Origin: an uncultured bacterium
GTDB taxonomy: Bacteria > Nitrospirota > Thermodesulfovibrionia > Thermodesulfovibrionales > Thermodesulfovibrionaceae
Assembly (NCBI GenBank): GCA_937998865.1
Contig: CALLBR010000015.1
Span: forward strand, 38,240 to 102,239
DNA length: 64,000 bases
Direction: 5' to 3'
Positions within the stretch are counted from its first letter, which is position 1. Each line of letters begins with the position of its first letter. The translations under genes and the position numbers were made by a program. The notes beneath the pieces are model-generated. The model saw only the letters and a list, made by a program, of their open reading frames with translations. It did no database searches and was not told the DNA's origin. Of this stretch, positions 16,122 to 27,230 are shown piece by piece.

Positions 16122-16989
16122 GGAAAACACAGAAAATGAAATTATACTTCATTCTCTGAAGGAGATAATTTATGCAGGTAATTCTCCTTATCAGAGAATA
16201 GAAGTAATTAGGACAGGTAACATGGGTAAATGCCTTTTTCTGGATGGGAAAATACAGTCATCCGAGTTAGATGAATTTATATATCACGAAGCATTAGTCC
16301 ATCCAGCCATGTTCTTGTCTAACAGACCTGATCGTGTACTTATCGCTGGCGGTGGAGAGGGTGCCACTATTAGAGAAGTTTTAAAGCACCCTGTAAGTGA
16401 AGTGGTTATGGTAGATCTTGATGAAGAAGTGGTGAAGATTTGTAAAAAGATTCTTCCTGAATGGAGTAATGGCGCTTTCGATGATCCACGGGTAAAATTA
16501 ATAATAGATGATGCAAGAGCTTATTTAGAAAAGATAGAGGATTATTTTCATGTCATAATAATTGATTTACCAGAGCCTACAGAGGGTGGACCTTCCTATT
16601 TATTATACACAAAGGAATTTTATGAAAAAATATACAAAGCATTAAAAAGTGACGGGATTATGGTAACTCAAGCAACTTCAACTTCCATAAATAATCTCCT
16701 TGTTTTTGTCTCAATATTTAAAACTATTAAGGAAGTCTTTCCATATGTAAAACCATACATTGCTAACATTCCATCTTTTTTTGCACCTTGGGGATTTGTA
16801 CTTGGCTCTAAATCAATAGATCCAGATAGAGTTAACTTAAAGGAGAAATTGTCAAAATTTAATGGTTTTTTGAAATTTTTTGATTACGACACTTATATTG
16901 GAATGTTTAGCCTGCCTAAATACATCAAAGAAGCCATCAAAGAAAGAGGGGTTATAATTCGCGATAATTCCCCTCTTTCTTTTTATTAA
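16096..16989 (+). CDS. speE: Spermidine synthase (polyamine aminopropyltransferase)
   Basis: A 297-residue aminopropyltransferase that transfers the aminopropyl group of decarboxylated SAM to putrescine (or another diamine or triamine). Key features: YQRIEVIRTGNMGKCLFLDG, DEFIYHEALVHP, the nucleotide loop LIAGGGEGATIREVLKH, VDLDEEVV, IDDARAYLE and the catalytic IIIDLPEPTEGG. The exact polyamine specificity cannot be read from sequence. It overlaps speH and lies in the same operon. Its 3' end encodes a terminator hairpin (16942-16979) and converges on pgk with a 4-base overlap. Confidence 0.93.
   Translation: MKNTKWYIEENTENEIILHSLKEIIYAGNSPYQRIEVIRTGNMGKCLFLDGKIQSSELDEFIYHEALVHPAMFLSNRPDRVLIAGGGEGATIREVLKHPVSEVVMVDLDEEVVKICKKILPEWSNGAFDDPRVKLIIDDARAYLEKIEDYFHVIIIDLPEPTEGGPSYLLYTKEFYEKIYKALKSDGIMVTQATSTSINNLLVFVSIFKTIKEVFPYVKPYIANIPSFFAPWGFVLGSKSIDPDRVNLKEKLSKFNGFLKFFDYDTYIGMFSLPKYIKEAIKERGVIIRDNSPLSFY
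16942..16985 (+). terminator. Intrinsic terminator embedded in the speE 3' coding end
   Basis: GAAAGAGGGG/CCCCTCTTTC, a 10-bp perfect stem with an 18-nt loop that can pair further, followed by a T-rich run. All of it lies within the last ~16 codons of speE, upstream of its stop at 16987-16989. Confidence 0.7.
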
Positions 16990-18200
16990 TCTTTTTTCTT
17001 ATTTGGCAAAACAGATAATCCTACCAATTCTTTACCCTCAAGAAGCTGTAGCGCAGCTCCACCACCAGTAGATATGAATGAAATAGAATCGCTTACTCCT
17101 GCTTTGTGAACAGCATAGTCTGTATCGCCTCCGCCTACAATGCTAAAAGCATAGGAGTCTGCTACAGCATGGGCAATAGCAAAAGTACCACGAGAAAATG
17201 CATCTATTTCAAACACTCCCATAGGTCCATTCCAAAGAATTGTCTTGACATCATGGAGTGCTTCAGTAAAAAGTTTTACCGATGCAGGCCCGATATCTAA
17301 TCCTCTCCAGCCAGGCGGTATCTCTTGAACTGGAACAATTTTAGTTTCCGCCCCTGGTTCAATGCTCTGAGCAATTACCACATCCACAGGTAAATAAAAT
17401 TTCACTTTGTTTGTACGGAGCTTTTCCATTATTTTTATGGCAAACTCAATCATTTCTTCTTCTACAAGGGAATTACCTACTTCATAACCCATGGCCTTTA
17501 TGAAGGTAAAAGCCATACCACCTCCTACTATGACCTTATCAGCTTTATCAGCAAGATTTTCAAGAACTCCTATTTTCCCACCCACCTTAGCTCCTCCAAG
17601 AATTACTATAAAGGGTCTAATAGGTGCTTCGATAGCTCCTTTTAAGTATTCTATTTCTTTCCTTAATAAAAATCCTGCTGCAGCAGGAATAAATTTTGGG
17701 ATACCTACTATTGATGCATGTGCTCTATGAGAAGCACCAAAAGCATCATTTACATAAAAATCAGCTAATGAAGCAAGAGATTTAGCAAATTTCTCATCAT
17801 TTTTTTCTTCTTCAATATGAAACCTTAGGTTTTCAAGTAATACCACATCTCCTTCTTTCATTTTTGAAATGATGTTTTCTACCTGAGAGCCTACGCAATC
17901 TGGAGCAAATATGACTTCTTTATTTAGAAGCCTTTGAAGTCTTCTAGCCACAGGAGCTAAAGAGTATTTAGGGTCTACTTTACCTTTCGGTCGTCCCAGA
18001 TGGGAAGCTAAAATTACCTTTGCTCCTTCATCAATGGCGTAATTAATGGTGGGTAAGGTTGAACGAATTCGTCTGTCATCAGTTATCATTAAATTAGCAT
18101 CAAGAGGAACATTAAAGTCTACTCTTATGAAGACTCTCTTACCTTTTAGGGGTAAATCCTCAATAGTTAACTTACAGAAAGAATTATTAAAAGGTGCCAT
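16986..18200 (-). CDS. pgk: Phosphoglycerate kinase
   Basis: A 404-residue glycolytic/gluconeogenic kinase interconverting 1,3-bisphosphoglycerate and 3-phosphoglycerate. The RVDFNVPLD signature, the DDRRIRSTLPTI, the LASHLGRPKG loop, GGAKVGGKIGVLENL, and the ATP-side GGGDTDYAVHKAG...FISTGGGAALQLLEG are intact. Length is normal. It follows gap by 14 bases; AGGAGGTTAAAT precedes the ATG. The triosephosphate isomerase gene that often follows is not here. Confidence 0.97.
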   Translation of the reverse strand: MAPFNNSFCKLTIEDLPLKGKRVFIRVDFNVPLDANLMITDDRRIRSTLPTINYAIDEGAKVILASHLGRPKGKVDPKYSLAPVARRLQRLLNKEVIFAPDCVGSQVENIISKMKEGDVVLLENLRFHIEEEKNDEKFAKSLASLADFYVNDAFGASHRAHASIVGIPKFIPAAAGFLLRKEIEYLKGAIEAPIRPFIVILGGAKVGGKIGVLENLADKADKVIVGGGMAFTFIKAMGYEVGNSLVEEEMIEFAIKIMEKLRTNKVKFYLPVDVVIAQSIEPGAETKIVPVQEIPPGWRGLDIGPASVKLFTEALHDVKTILWNGPMGVFEIDAFSRGTFAIAHAVADSYAFSIVGGGDTDYAVHKAGVSDSISFISTGGGAALQLLEGKELVGLSVLPNKKKD

Positions 18201-18214
18201 ATTTAACCTCCTGA

Positions 18215-20466
<2,252 letters not shown>

Positions 20467-20473
20467 AGGTTTT

Positions 20474-20482
20474 ATGATAACA
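20474..20482 (-). promoter_or_regulatory. Extended -10 box abutting the DUF1015 gene start
   Basis: The minus strand reads TGTTATCAT, ending 7 bases before the ATG at 20466, with no Shine-Dalgarno between. This is the same arrangement as at radA and other genes in the window. Confidence 0.45.
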
Positions 20483-20512
20483 TTTAATTTTGAATGAGCT
20501 CAACTAAATTTC

Positions 20513-21235
20513 CTATTTAATGAGACTTTCGAAGTCTATATTTTTCAAAGCAGTCTCTCCTATCCTGTCTTTGTTTAATTCTGTAAGATAAGGCATAGTT
20601 CCCAAAAAGGGAATTTCAAGTATTTCTCTAAGAATATCAGGATTAGTTTTCTCCGATATATCGTTCTTTATTAGGTTTGAGTAATTTATAATGAAGCCTT
20701 TAATTGGAATCTTCTTATTATTTAATGCCTCTACAGTAAGCAAAGTATGATTTATTGTTCCTAGAGTTGGTCTACATACAACTATAGCATCTAAATTCAT
20801 GTCTTTAATAAGATCTCTAACAAAATAAAAGGATTTTGTTTTTTTTCTCTTTACTTGTGTAATAGGAACCATCAAACCACCCACTCCCTCTACTAGAAGA
20901 TAATCATATTTTTTCTTAAGTGTTTCAAAAATTTTGAAAATTCTATCCATATCAATTTCAATATCTTCCAACCTTGATGCTACTAAGGGGCTGACAGGAT
21001 TTTCAAACTTTATTGGGGTAACAAGTTCCAAAGAATCATTCATTTCAGCCATATCTCTAAGAAACATGCCATCAGAGGGCAGTAGAATTCCATCTTTATT
21101 CAGACAACCTGTTTCAATAGGTTTCATAGCCCCGATTTTTAGTCCTTTTTTGATGAATCCTCTTAATATGGCAGCACTCACAATTGTCTTACCAACCGCG
21201 GTATCAGTACCCGTTATAAAATAACCAGCTTTCAT
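20513..21235 (-). CDS. bioD: Dethiobiotin synthetase
   Basis: A 240-residue BioD that closes the ureido ring of 7,8-diaminopelargonate with CO2 and ATP in biotin synthesis. Evidence: the P-loop FITGTDTAVGKTIVSAA, the PIETGC substrate lysine/Thr region, LVEGVGGLMVPI (Mg/CO2 region) and VVCRPTLGTINHTLLT. Length fits the family. It stands alone, without other bio genes in this window. It is transcribed divergently from the unknown gene at 21318 across an 82-base spacer. Confidence 0.93.
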   Translation of the reverse strand: MKAGYFITGTDTAVGKTIVSAAILRGFIKKGLKIGAMKPIETGCLNKDGILLPSDGMFLRDMAEMNDSLELVTPIKFENPVSPLVASRLEDIEIDMDRIFKIFETLKKKYDYLLVEGVGGLMVPITQVKRKKTKSFYFVRDLIKDMNLDAIVVCRPTLGTINHTLLTVEALNNKKIPIKGFIINYSNLIKNDISEKTNPDILREILEIPFLGTMPYLTELNKDRIGETALKNIDFESLIK

Positions 21236-21270
21236 AGGAGAACCTCCTTTTAAAGATTTATATCGTTATA

Positions 21271-21279
21271 TGGTATAAT
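21271..21279 (+). promoter_or_regulatory. Extended -10 promoter of the 21318-22530 pair
   Basis: TGGTATAAT, a consensus -10 with TGn extension, 38 bases before the GTG start at 21318. No clear -35. Confidence 0.55.
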
Positions 21280-21317
21280 GTTGTATGAGTTAAAGGCAAC
21301 CTTAAAAGGAGGAAGAG

Positions 21318-21887
21318 GTGATAAGATTTGAAGAATTACAGATGAAAATTATGGATGCTTCCAAGAATTATCTGGAAGTTTTTGATATGTCTACTCTTAT
21401 AGAACAGTATACTTTAAATAAAGAGAGCAGATTATCCATGACATTACCAGATTTAAGAGCCCCTTATCCTTTTTTAGCAACAGTTACATTTTCCTATGAT
21501 GCTCAACAAACAAGCTATTCTTTAATTGATGAAGATGAAGAAGGCAGTGAGTCTCTTTCAGAAATGGTGGAAATTGATATAAATATAAGTCTTCCTTTTC
21601 TTGAGGGTTATAACAATATTTCTGAACTATTCGAAGAGATTTCCAATACCTATCCAGACATTGATGCTGTTCTGGTTAAAAAGGAATTTTTTAGAAAAGA
21701 CGGCATTAATGGAGAAGAATATGAAATATTGTATTCCTATATTTTGGACAATGAAGAGATAAAGGATGAACAGACTTATGAGGATATCTTTTTCGAGCTA
21801 AGTAATATTTTAAGAACAATATATGAAAAGACAAAATTTTACATTGAAATGAGTTGGTATACAGAGAATGAAGATGATAGATTTTGA
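21318..21887 (+). CDS. Conserved hypothetical acidic protein
   Basis: A 189-residue soluble acidic protein with no motif I can name. It has beta-rich stretches (PFLATVTFSYDAQQTSYSLI, VEIDINISLPFLEGY) and a helical C terminus, without signal peptide or membrane segment. The GTG start at 21318 follows AGGAGG by 5 bases. Its last 20 bases overlap the YrfG-like phosphatase, so the two are co-translated and could act in the same process, which is unknown. Confidence 0.65.
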   Translation: MIRFEELQMKIMDASKNYLEVFDMSTLIEQYTLNKESRLSMTLPDLRAPYPFLATVTFSYDAQQTSYSLIDEDEEGSESLSEMVEIDINISLPFLEGYNNISELFEEISNTYPDIDAVLVKKEFFRKDGINGEEYEILYSYILDNEEIKDEQTYEDIFFELSNILRTIYEKTKFYIEMSWYTENEDDRF

Positions 21888-22530
21888 TAAAATTGACATT
21901 ATACTTTTAGACATGGATGGAACTATATTGGATAAGTATTTCGATGACTATTTTTGGGAAAATTATGTGCCGGAAAAGTTTGCCCAAAAAAATCAAATCT
22001 CTCTTGAAGAAGCAAAAAAAGTTCTTTTTTCTATGTATAAAGCTGAAGAAGGAACTCTCAACTGGACTGATATTGATTTCTGGTCTCAAAAAACCGGATT
22101 AGACATTTTAGCTCTAAAAGAGGAACTTAAAGAATTGATAAGACCACATCCTGATTCTGAAGAATTTTTGAAGAAAGTTACTCAAAAGTCTAAAAAAATC
22201 TATCTTGTCACAAATGCTCATAATAAAGTAATGGAACTAAAACTAAATAAAACGGGACTTCATAAATATTTCTATGCATGTATTACCTCTTTTGATTTAG
22301 GCTTTCCTAAGGAAAACATTAATTTTTGGGAAAAGTTTAAATCCCATTATGGAATAAAAGAAAATAAAACTCTTTTCATAGATGATACAGAAGAAGTCCT
22401 CCACACTGCGTGGCTTTCTGGTATTAGGTATCCTGTTTTAAGATCTCTCTCCAGTTCACAGGGTAGAGCAAAGAAGTCTCATAAATTTCTCACTATTAAC
22501 AATTTTCATGAATTGATTAATGTTTTATAA
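21868..22530 (+). CDS. HAD-superfamily hydrolase, GMP/IMP nucleotidase (YrfG)-like
   Basis: A 220-residue HAD phosphatase. Motif I is ILLDMDGTILDKYFDDYFW, where the DxDGT aspartates are the nucleophile and acid/base and the FDDYFWE cap segment is characteristic of the YrfG group. Motif II is YLVTNAHNK, the lysine is near GFPKENINFWE, and motif IV is TLFIDDTEEVL. YrfG relatives dephosphorylate GMP and IMP; the substrate here is inferred by family only. It overlaps the preceding acidic protein gene by 20 bases and converges on the 22540 gene. Confidence 0.82.
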   Translation: MKMIDFDKIDIILLDMDGTILDKYFDDYFWENYVPEKFAQKNQISLEEAKKVLFSMYKAEEGTLNWTDIDFWSQKTGLDILALKEELKELIRPHPDSEEFLKKVTQKSKKIYLVTNAHNKVMELKLNKTGLHKYFYACITSFDLGFPKENINFWEKFKSHYGIKENKTLFIDDTEEVLHTAWLSGIRYPVLRSLSSSQGRAKKSHKFLTINNFHELINVL

Positions 22531-22539
22531 ATTAATGTT

Positions 22540-22911
22540 TTATAAAACGCCTAATTCTTTTTTAAGCCAATTTTTAATTTTTTCATTTATCGGGCACATT
22601 CCATATTTTATTTTATTTCTATTTTCCTCTAAAGCCTCCTGAATTAACTCTGAGGGAATTTCATCTATTTTTGCAATAGTCTCACCAAAACAATTGCTCT
22701 TATGTTTCATAAGAAATAGTTGGGGTTTTTTCCCTGAAGTTTCAATATAAAAAACATAGCCCTTTATGGGCTCTTTGCAAACAATCTTTGAACCATCCTG
22801 AACAACTGTTGGTTCCATAACTTTAGTAGGATCGTAATCCCAAAGAATGTGCTTAATATAGTAAGCATCTTTCTTTATGTCTTCAAAGGTTAAAAGTTCC
22901 TCCCAAATCAT
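22540..22911 (-). CDS. Hypothetical protein at the end of a thiol-redox operon
   Basis: A 123-residue soluble protein of no recognised family. It holds three cysteines (in KIVCKEP, KSNCFGE and YGMCPI) and a beta-rich middle (KGYVFYIETSGKKPQLFLMKH). It follows the ferredoxin:thioredoxin reductase gene by 3 bases, with AAGGAGG in that gene's end as its Shine-Dalgarno, so a redox-linked role is possible but unproven. Confidence 0.65.
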   Translation of the reverse strand: MIWEELLTFEDIKKDAYYIKHILWDYDPTKVMEPTVVQDGSKIVCKEPIKGYVFYIETSGKKPQLFLMKHKSNCFGETIAKIDEIPSELIQEALEENRNKIKYGMCPINEKIKNWLKKELGVL

Positions 22912-22914
22912 TTC

Positions 22915-23238
22915 TTACACCTCCTTTTTTCTTCTTTCTGGCACAGAAACTTTAGGTATCTTATCTTCATTATATTCCTTAGAGACGAACAACCCACAAT
23001 AGCATCTTCCAAATTCTTTAATGTCTGCCTCACTGTAAATACAAGGACATATTATATCCCTATCTTTTTCTTTATCTGATGAGGCAAGCCTGCAAGGGCA
23101 CGAACGATATCCGTATCTAGCTTCATTCTTTAATAAACCTCTAATTAAATCAAAAACCAGTTCTTTGTCTTTATTAAGCTCTATGCCCTTCATAGAGGCA
23201 TATCTTTTAAGATTTTCATAAATTTTTTCTAAATCCAT
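22915..23238 (-). CDS. Ferredoxin:thioredoxin reductase, catalytic subunit
   Basis: A 107-residue FTR catalytic (beta) subunit. It carries the three cysteine motifs CPCR, CPC and CYCGLF that hold the [4Fe-4S] cluster beside the redox-active disulfide, with the typical spacing. In plants and cyanobacteria FTR passes electrons from ferredoxin to thioredoxin; in anaerobes a stand-alone catalytic subunit is common. The gene directly upstream (1-base gap) is a glutaredoxin-like protein, the likely partner. No variable (alpha) subunit is visible here. Confidence 0.9.
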   Translation of the reverse strand: MDLEKIYENLKRYASMKGIELNKDKELVFDLIRGLLKNEARYGYRSCPCRLASSDKEKDRDIICPCIYSEADIKEFGRCYCGLFVSKEYNEDKIPKVSVPERRKKEV

Positions 23239-23239
23239 C

Positions 23240-23488
23240 TTATAATTCCAAAATTTTCTTCAAATTTTCTTCATCAAAGCCAACTACCGCTTTTTCTACC
23301 ACCAAAGTAGGAAAAGTCTCTTGAGGATTTATCTTTTTTAGCTCTTTCAAAGCAACCCATTGCTCACCACCCTCTAAGGTATCTACTTCAATCATTTCAT
23401 ATTCTATATTGTTATTCTTTAAAAATTCCTTAACTTTTTTACATACAGGGCAAGTACTCAAAGAGTACAATTTTATTTTTCTACGCAT
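23240..23488 (-). CDS. Glutaredoxin-family protein
   Basis: An 82-residue glutaredoxin/NrdH-like thiol-disulfide protein: KIKLYSLSTCPVCKKVKEFL with a C-P-V-C active site, the cis-Pro ETFPTLVVE and the VGFDEENLKK end. The ATG at 23488 is chosen because AAAGGAG lies 5 bases upstream and the fold begins there; an ATG at 23536 would add 16 residues that lie in the previous gene. Its immediate neighbour is ferredoxin:thioredoxin reductase, which probably reduces it. Confidence 0.88.
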   Translation of the reverse strand: MRRKIKLYSLSTCPVCKKVKEFLKNNNIEYEMIEVDTLEGGEQWVALKELKKINPQETFPTLVVEKAVVGFDEENLKKILEL

Positions 23489-23831
23489 TGCCACTCCTTT
23501 CATTTTTGTTAAAGGTATTATTGAGAGTGTTCTCAATGTCTTCTAACATCTCAAAATTAGCTTTTCTTATAACCTCCAAGGGCAGATCGAGCATTTTGGC
23601 AAGTTCTTCAAAGGGGATCTTTGATACATAACACAATTCAGCAATTAAAACCTTTAAGGCATCATCAGCAATTAAAGATTTTAGATTCTTATCCGATACT
23701 TCAACATTATCAATTGCATTATTAAAGGTCATTCCATTTTTAATGTGCGTTAAGATTTCAGTCATAGCCTTTTCATAAATGACACTTTCTTCTTCAGAAT
23801 ATTGACGGTAGACAAAATCAAAATCCTTCAT
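23481..23831 (-). CDS. Hypothetical all-helical protein
   Basis: A 116-residue protein of unknown family, mostly helical, with the segment PFEELAKMLDLPLEVIRKA that could form a helix-turn-helix. It overlaps the DciA-like gene at its start (14 bases) and the glutaredoxin at its end (8 bases), so it belongs to the same transcript. No signal peptide, no cysteine pair; function unknown. Confidence 0.6.
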   Translation of the reverse strand: MKDFDFVYRQYSEEESVIYEKAMTEILTHIKNGMTFNNAIDNVEVSDKNLKSLIADDALKVLIAELCYVSKIPFEELAKMLDLPLEVIRKANFEMLEDIENTLNNTFNKNERSGNA

Positions 23832-24282
23832 TTTTATCTCCTCTCATTTTTTCATTCATCTGTAAAAAATGTTTTTCTATTAAGTTTTTAAACAACACTC
23901 TCATCTCTTCGTCTCTTAATTTTGAGGTAATATTAAATATCCACTGTCGTTGTTCCTGAGATAATTTAGTATCTTTTTGCTTTTTAAAATTTGAAATTTT
24001 AGGTTTATAAATTCTCCCAAACTTAAAGGCTACATCTTTTATTCCATAGGGAGTAAGTTTTTCAAGGAAATTTTCTTTCAATAACATAAGTTCATTAAGC
24101 CAAGCATGGGAATTAACTATCACCAATAGTCGATCTTCTTTTATTTCCCTAGGAAAAGTATGTTCACACAAAGGAGCTGGAAAAATATCTCGCCAGCTCT
24201 TCCTGAGAAATTGAACTTTAACAGCCTGAGCTAATCCTAATTCGTCTAAAAAGGATGATAAAAAAACACCAATCTTATACAT
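23818..24282 (-). CDS. DUF721/DciA-like protein
   Basis: A 154-residue protein with the DUF721 (DciA-type) core: LGLAQAVKVQFLRKSWRDIFP, AWLNELMLLKENFLEKLTPYG and the CEHTFPREIKEDRLLVIVNSH strands. DciA proteins load the replicative helicase DnaB in bacteria that lack DnaC/DnaI, but many DUF721 proteins are untested. The lysine-rich C-terminal half is divergent. It lies 5 bases after rpmB and overlaps the next gene. Confidence 0.72.
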   Translation of the reverse strand: MYKIGVFLSSFLDELGLAQAVKVQFLRKSWRDIFPAPLCEHTFPREIKEDRLLVIVNSHAWLNELMLLKENFLEKLTPYGIKDVAFKFGRIYKPKISNFKKQKDTKLSQEQRQWIFNITSKLRDEEMRVLFKNLIEKHFLQMNEKMRGDKNEGF

Positions 24283-24287
24283 CCCAT

Positions 24288-24476
24288 TTATAAGGCTTTT
24301 TTTACTAAACCAGATCTAAGGCATCTAGTACAAACTGATACTCTCTTTGGTCCTGATTCTGTAATGATTTTCATTCTTTGAAGATTAGGATAAAAATACC
24401 TTTTTGTTTTGTTATTAGCATGACTTACATTATGACCTACAACCTTTTTTTTTCCACAAACATAACAACTTGCCAT
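24288..24476 (-). CDS. rpmB: 50S ribosomal protein L28
   Basis: A 62-residue zinc-ribbon L28: [35 protein letters not shown] and [13 protein letters not shown], with cysteines C-x2-C ... C-x2-C. The ATG at 24476 follows GAAAGGAGGAATC with correct spacing; an upstream ATG at 24497 would contain that site. It opens the minus-strand operon running through DciA-like, glutaredoxin and FTR genes. Confidence 0.95.
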   Translation of the reverse strand: MASCYVCGKKKVVGHNVSHANNKTKRYFYPNLQRMKIITESGPKRVSVCTRCLRSGLVKKAL

Positions 24477-24560
24477 GATTCCTCCTTTCATTTGCATATA
24501 CTTATTTATTTATGATAACATTTTATTGATTTGTTCACAAAGAGGGAGGTACTTTAATTT

Positions 24561-26873
24561 ATGTCAGATAAATCTATAAGAAGTATTGAATTAGCAAAAC
24601 AATTAGGTGTAAAACCAATAGAAATTGTAAAAATTATTGAACAAATAAGAAATGTTCAGTTTAAGAAAGGAACTTCCAATATAAAAATTGAAGAAGAGGA
24701 AATTGAAAAAGTAAAGGAAGCTTTTAGTAAAGAAAAGAAGAGGGAAAGGGTAGAAAAAATAGCCGAAATTCCAAAAACAGAGGTAGAAAAAAAGGAAGAA
24801 GTAAAAATCGAAAAACCCGTAGTACCTGAAAAAGCAAGGGAAAAAATTGATGAAAATAAGGTGGAGACGTCCCCAAAAACTGAAGCTTTTCAAGAGGATA
24901 TGAAAGTTGAGGAAGAAGAAATCTCTCTTCCTGGAAGGTTTAGAAGAGAAATATCTTTTGAAAAAATTGAAAAAATCAAAACTAAACCTCTTTTAACAAA
25001 AATACCACCAAAAAAAATAGAACCTAAAAAATGGCTTGATTTAAAAGAGCAAAAGAAACATAAAGAAAAAAATAAAAAAGAAGAACCATTACCTACCCTT
25101 ACAACTGCCCCAAGAAAAAAATCCATAAAACTTCAGGAAGGAACAACAGTTAAGGAATTTGCTGAATTAATAGGACAAAAGGTAGCAGATGTAATAAAAA
25201 AATTTATGGAACTTGGTTATATGCCCACAATTAATCAACCTGTTGATCCTGACGCGGCAGTTCTTGTAGCTGAAAGTTTTGGTATAAAGGTTGAACTTGC
25301 CCAGGCACAGGAAATAGACATAATTGAAGAAGAAACTCAAGATGCTCCTGAGAATCTCCAATTAAGACCACCAATAGTTACTGTTATGGGGCATGTAGAT
25401 CATGGTAAAACTTCTCTTTTAGATGCTATAAGAAAAACGCGAGTTATTGAACAAGAAGCTGGTGGAATTACTCAACACATTGGTGCATATAAGGTGACAC
25501 TACAAGGAAGAGATATTACTTTTCTTGATACCCCTGGGCATGAAGCTTTCACAGCCCTAAGGGCAAGAGGAGCAAAAGTAACAGATATAGTAGTATTAGT
25601 TGTAGCTGCCGATGATGGAGTAATGCCGCAGACAATAGAAGCCATAAATCATGCCAAAGCTGCTGGAGTTCCGATTATTGTTGCAGTTAATAAAATAGAT
25701 AAACCAGAGGCAAATCCTCAAAGAGTGAGAACTCAATTAAGTGAATATGGAGTAATTCCTGAGGAATGGGGTGGGCAGAATATTTTTGTAGACATATCAG
25801 CCAAAAAAGGTTTAGGCATTGAAAATCTTCTTGAGATGATTCTTCTACAAGCAGAGATTATGGAACTGAAGGCTAATCCTAACAAACCTGCAAGAGGAAC
25901 GATAATAGAGTCAAGATTAGATAAAGGTCGCGGACCTGTTGCCACCGTAATAGTACAAAATGGAACTCTAAAGATAGGTGATGCCTTTGTAGCTGGAACA
26001 ACATATGGAAAGGTAAGAGCTTTAAATGATGACACAGGCAAAAAAATTTCCTTTGCTACTCCTTCTACTCCTGCAGAAGTAGTGGGATTTGAAGAAGTCC
26101 CCCAAGCAGGAGACAGCTTTATTGTTGTAGAAGATGAAAAAATTGCAAGACAAATAGCCAATTTAAGAGCTCAAAAGAAAAGACTTGCTGAAATGCAAAA
26201 AGCTCAGAAAGTTACACTTCAAGATATTTATGAAAAAATTAAAGAAGGGGAAGTGAAAGATCTTAATCTCATAATAAAGGGAGACGTTCAAGGTTCCATA
26301 GAAGCGTTAAAGAAAGCTGTTGAAGAAATTACTCATCCAGAAGTAAAAGTAAAAGTAATTCATGCAGCTGTAGGTGGAATCACCGAAAGTGATGTAAACT
26401 TAGCAGCTACAGCAAATGCTATTATTATTGGTTTTAATGTAAGACCAGAAGTCAAAGCTCAGGAATTAGCCGAACAACTGGGTGTTGATATAAAACTATA
26501 TAGCATAATTTATGAAGTAATTGATGATGTTAAAAAGGCATTAATAGGAATGTTACAGCCAGAAATAAGGGAAAAGGTATTGGGCAGAGCAGAAGTAAGA
26601 GCAATATTTAGAATTTCAAAAGTCGGTACAGTGGCAGGTTGTTATGTGCTAAATGGAGTAATCTCAAGAGCAAGCGATGGCATCAGAGTAATAAGAGACA
26701 ACATAGTAGTCTATGAAGGGAAAATAAGCTCCTTAAAAAGATTTAAAGAAGATGTCAGAGAAGTACAAGCAGGTTATGAATGTGGATTAACAATTGAGAA
26801 TTTTAATGACATAAAGGAAGGAGACATTCTGGAGAATTATGTTTTAGAAAAAATTCAAGCAAAAGGTTTATAA
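24561..26873 (+). CDS. infB: Translation initiation factor IF-2
   Basis: A 770-residue IF-2, the GTPase that joins initiator tRNA and ribosomal subunits. It has an N-terminal winged-helix motif ([13 protein letters not shown]), a Lys/Glu-rich linker of ~150 residues, IF2_N ([22 protein letters not shown]), and the G domain ([15 protein letters not shown] at ~277, [17 protein letters not shown]). Domains II, III and the C-terminal tRNA-binding domain follow. GAGGGAGGT precedes the start. It heads infB-rbfA-nrnA, a standard arrangement. Confidence 0.97.
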   Translation: MSDKSIRSIELAKQLGVKPIEIVKIIEQIRNVQFKKGTSNIKIEEEEIEKVKEAFSKEKKRERVEKIAEIPKTEVEKKEEVKIEKPVVPEKAREKIDENKVETSPKTEAFQEDMKVEEEEISLPGRFRREISFEKIEKIKTKPLLTKIPPKKIEPKKWLDLKEQKKHKEKNKKEEPLPTLTTAPRKKSIKLQEGTTVKEFAELIGQKVADVIKKFMELGYMPTINQPVDPDAAVLVAESFGIKVELAQAQEIDIIEEETQDAPENLQLRPPIVTVMGHVDHGKTSLLDAIRKTRVIEQEAGGITQHIGAYKVTLQGRDITFLDTPGHEAFTALRARGAKVTDIVVLVVAADDGVMPQTIEAINHAKAAGVPIIVAVNKIDKPEANPQRVRTQLSEYGVIPEEWGGQNIFVDISAKKGLGIENLLEMILLQAEIMELKANPNKPARGTIIESRLDKGRGPVATVIVQNGTLKIGDAFVAGTTYGKVRALNDDTGKKISFATPSTPAEVVGFEEVPQAGDSFIVVEDEKIARQIANLRAQKKRLAEMQKAQKVTLQDIYEKIKEGEVKDLNLIIKGDVQGSIEALKKAVEEITHPEVKVKVIHAAVGGITESDVNLAATANAIIIGFNVRPEVKAQELAEQLGVDIKLYSIIYEVIDDVKKALIGMLQPEIREKVLGRAEVRAIFRISKVGTVAGCYVLNGVISRASDGIRVIRDNIVVYEGKISSLKRFKEDVREVQAGYECGLTIENFNDIKEGDILENYVLEKIQAKGL

Positions 26874-27230
26874 ATGCATCCTTATAAAAGGTCACAAAGA
26901 TTAAGCATACTCTTGAAAGAAGAAGTAGCTGATATAGTTCTTCATAAAATAAAGGATCCCCGATTAGGATTCATTACTATTACTGATGTAGAACTCTCTG
27001 ATGACCTTCGTATAGCCAAAGTATTTATCTCTGTCCTGAAAGAGCAAGATAGAGAAATTTCCCTTCAAATATTAAATGAAGCAAAAGGCTTCATAAGAGG
27101 TGAGATTGCTAAAAGATTGAGAATAAAAATAATTCCTACCTTTGAATTCCTCTATGATCAATCCATAGAGAGAGGATTTAGAATCGATAAACTATTGAAG
27201 GAAATAAAAGATACTTCGGAGGGAAGTTGA
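26874..27230 (+). CDS. rbfA: Ribosome-binding factor A
   Basis: A 118-residue RbfA, needed for late 16S rRNA maturation and cold adaptation. It has RSQRLSILLKEEVADIVLHKIKDPRLGFITITDVELS, the KH-type fold segment LRIAKVFISVL and the RIKIIPTFEFLYDQSIERG ending. Its ATG follows the infB stop without any gap, and the nrnA start overlaps its stop. Confidence 0.95.
   Translation: MHPYKRSQRLSILLKEEVADIVLHKIKDPRLGFITITDVELSDDLRIAKVFISVLKEQDREISLQILNEAKGFIRGEIAKRLRIKIIPTFEFLYDQSIERGFRIDKLLKEIKDTSEGS

Noticed and set aside
24603..25126. Long minus-strand frames opposite the infB linker
   Set aside because: They are rich in Phe/Leu because they mirror the Lys/Glu-rich IF-2 linker; shadow frames.
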